Source of the DNA: an uncultured Clostridia bacterium
Lineage (GTDB): Bacteria > Bacillota > Clostridia > TANB77 > CAG-508
Direction: 5' to 3'
DNA length: 22,825 bases
Assembly: GCA_948560265.1 (NCBI GenBank)
Contig: CAOXTD010000008.1
Coordinates: 1 to 22,825, forward strand
The notes beneath the pieces are model-generated. The model worked only from the letters and a program-made list of their open reading frames with translations. It did no database searches and was not told the DNA's origin. The translations under genes and the position numbers were made by a program. Position 1 is the stretch's first letter. Every line of letters starts with the position of its first letter. Of the stretch, positions 22,270-22,825 are shown in pieces.

Positions 22270-22496
22270 TGTTTTACTCTCTCCTTTTTATTTTGTTTTT
22301 GTATTTCTTTATATATCTTTTTGCATATTTCTGAAAACTTGGTTTGGGCAATAAAACCTAAAGATTGACTAGTTAAGTAATTATCCGTTCCAGCTAAGTG
22401 ATTCCATTCTTTTTCAGTGGGAACTTCTTTTCTTTCTTTAATTAATTCTGTTAGGGCCGTTATGCTTTTTTGATAGTATTGTTCATAATCTGCCAT
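22266..22496 (-). CDS. 76-aa helical protein of unknown function
   Basis: Small, charged protein with no signal or membrane segment. It begins MADYEQYYQKSITALTELIKERKEVPTEKEW (positions 1-31) and continues with NYLTSQSLGFIAQTKFSEICKKI (39-61). The order P-T-x-x-E-W, then Y-L-(S/T)-S, then F-x-x-(I/L)-C-K-K is reminiscent of short helical repeats found beside HNH or homing-endonuclease proteins and of small DNA-binding proteins, but I cannot name a family. Confidence that it is a gene comes from the GAGG ribosome site 7 nt before ATG 22496, a promoter in front of it and the 4-bp overlap with ppa. Confidence 0.82.
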   Translation of the reverse strand: MADYEQYYQKSITALTELIKERKEVPTEKEWNHLAGTDNYLTSQSLGFIAQTKFSEICKKIYKEIQKQNKKERVKQ

Positions 22497-22526
22497 AAAT
22501 TGACCTCATTTCCTTTATTTTTTCTA

Positions 22527-22555
22527 ATTTTAACATTATCCGATAATGAAGTCAA
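22527..22555 (-). promoter_or_regulatory. promoter of the 76-aa/ppa/TPR/uppP operon
   Basis: Minus strand TTGACT (5/6) at 22555-22550, a 17-bp spacer and TAAAAT (5/6) at 22532-22527, about 30 bp before the first start codon. Confidence 0.68.
22534..22548. promoter_or_regulatory. operator-like inverted repeat in the promoter spacer
   Basis: Perfect 7-1-7 inverted repeat CATTATC-C-GATAATG that exactly fills the space between -35 and -10 of the operon promoter, leaving 1 bp on each side. A protein bound here would block RNA polymerase. The regulator is unknown. Confidence 0.5.
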
Positions 22556-22703
22556 TGCATTTTTCGGCTATACCACTTTATTTTATGCTATTATTTTTCT
22601 GATATAACTTTTGGGCTTTTTTATATTTTTATCTTATCCTATTCTATAAAAAATAGCAATATTAAATTTTTTCTAAAAATATTTCAAAATTTCTTTTTTA
22701 CTC

Positions 22704-22733
22704 TTGACATTCTATCTATCTATGTAGTACAAT
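22704..22733 (+). promoter_or_regulatory. promoter of tRNA-Leu
   Basis: Perfect TTGACA at 22704-22709, an 18-bp spacer containing three TCTA units, then TACAAT (5/6) at 22728-22733, about 22 bp before the tRNA. Confidence 0.78.
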
Positions 22734-22755
22734 AGTTGATGTCAGTTCAAGAAAT

Positions 22756-22825
22756 GCAGATGTGGCGGAACTGGCAGACGCACAGGACTTAAAATCCTGC
22801 GGTTGAATAAACCGTGCCGGTTCGA
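22756..22825 (+). tRNA. tRNA-Leu (anticodon UAA), 3' end cut by window edge
   Basis: Starts GCAGATGTGGCGGAACTGGC with the D-arm GGCAGACGC. The anticodon stem CAGGA/TCCTG encloses the loop CTTAAAA, so the anticodon is TAA. The long variable arm (CGGTT/AACCG-type stem) marks a class II tRNA, and the sequence ends in the T-loop GGTTCGA. The remaining T-stem, acceptor strand and CCA lie beyond the window. It reads UUA, a very frequent codon in this AT-rich genome. Confidence 0.95.

Noticed and set aside
22711..22722. TCTA repeat in the tRNA promoter spacer as a phase-variable tract
   Set aside because: Only three units; a 4-bp change would wreck the promoter, and a tRNA gene is an unlikely target.
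1..22825. CRISPR arrays, insertion sequences, phage genes, rRNA
   Set aside because: No regularly spaced repeats beyond the 11-bp array, no transposase or integrase reading frame, and no rRNA-like sequence seen.
22756..22825. tRNA-Leu 3' end as an integration site
   Set aside because: The 3' end is outside the window and no element genes lie on the visible side.

Overview
This is an AT-rich window from a low-GC Firmicute, most likely an anaerobic Clostridia lineage. I infer this from the base composition, the strong AGGAGG-type ribosome sites, the rpsF-ssb-rpsR operon, and a monoderm type IV pilus cluster with a fused PilM-PilN and prepilins of the clostridial 'RGITLVALVV' type. The genus cannot be fixed from sequence alone. 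Every protein gene I accept lies on the minus strand, so transcription runs from high to low coordinates. The only plus-strand gene is a tRNA-Leu cut by the right edge.

From right to left. (a) 22756-22825: tRNA-Leu(UAA), 3' truncated, with a clear promoter. (b) 22496-19601: a four-gene operon of a 76-aa unknown protein, inorganic pyrophosphatase (ppa), a membrane-anchored TPR protein and undecaprenyl-diphosphatase (uppP). Its promoter has a perfect inverted repeat between -35 and -10, and it ends in a strong terminator. (c) 19540-19262: a regulatory region with two Spo0A-box-like sites, three exact 11-bp direct repeats and a -35/-10 pair. (d) 19261-9949: the type IV pilus operon: pilMN fusion, pilO, a PilP-like gene, a probable major prepilin, prepilin peptidase pilD, two minor prepilins, pilB, pilT and pilC. 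It ends in a long hairpin terminator. It encodes an inner-membrane alignment complex, an assembly ATPase, a retraction ATPase, a platform protein, a peptidase and three prepilins. No secretin is present, as expected for a single-membrane cell.

(e) 9750-7684: a membrane-anchored polysaccharide deacetylase followed by a ROK sugar kinase and a terminator. (f) 7530-6416: rpsF-ssb-rpsR with promoter and terminator. (g) 6261-1746: an unusual operon of a membrane-anchored DUF3298/RsiV-like protein, a type IA topoisomerase (topB-like), a 143-aa protein of unknown function and a HipA-like kinase. It is followed by an 89-aa gene with its own promoter and terminator whose product resembles the N-terminal subdomain of HipA (HipS-like). 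(h) 1197-1: the 5' part of murA, cut by the left edge.

Most interesting are the split HipA-like cassette at 1.4-3.4 kb, the pilus operon's repeat-containing control region, the absence of Glu5 in all three prepilins, and a PilP-like protein in an apparently single-membrane organism.
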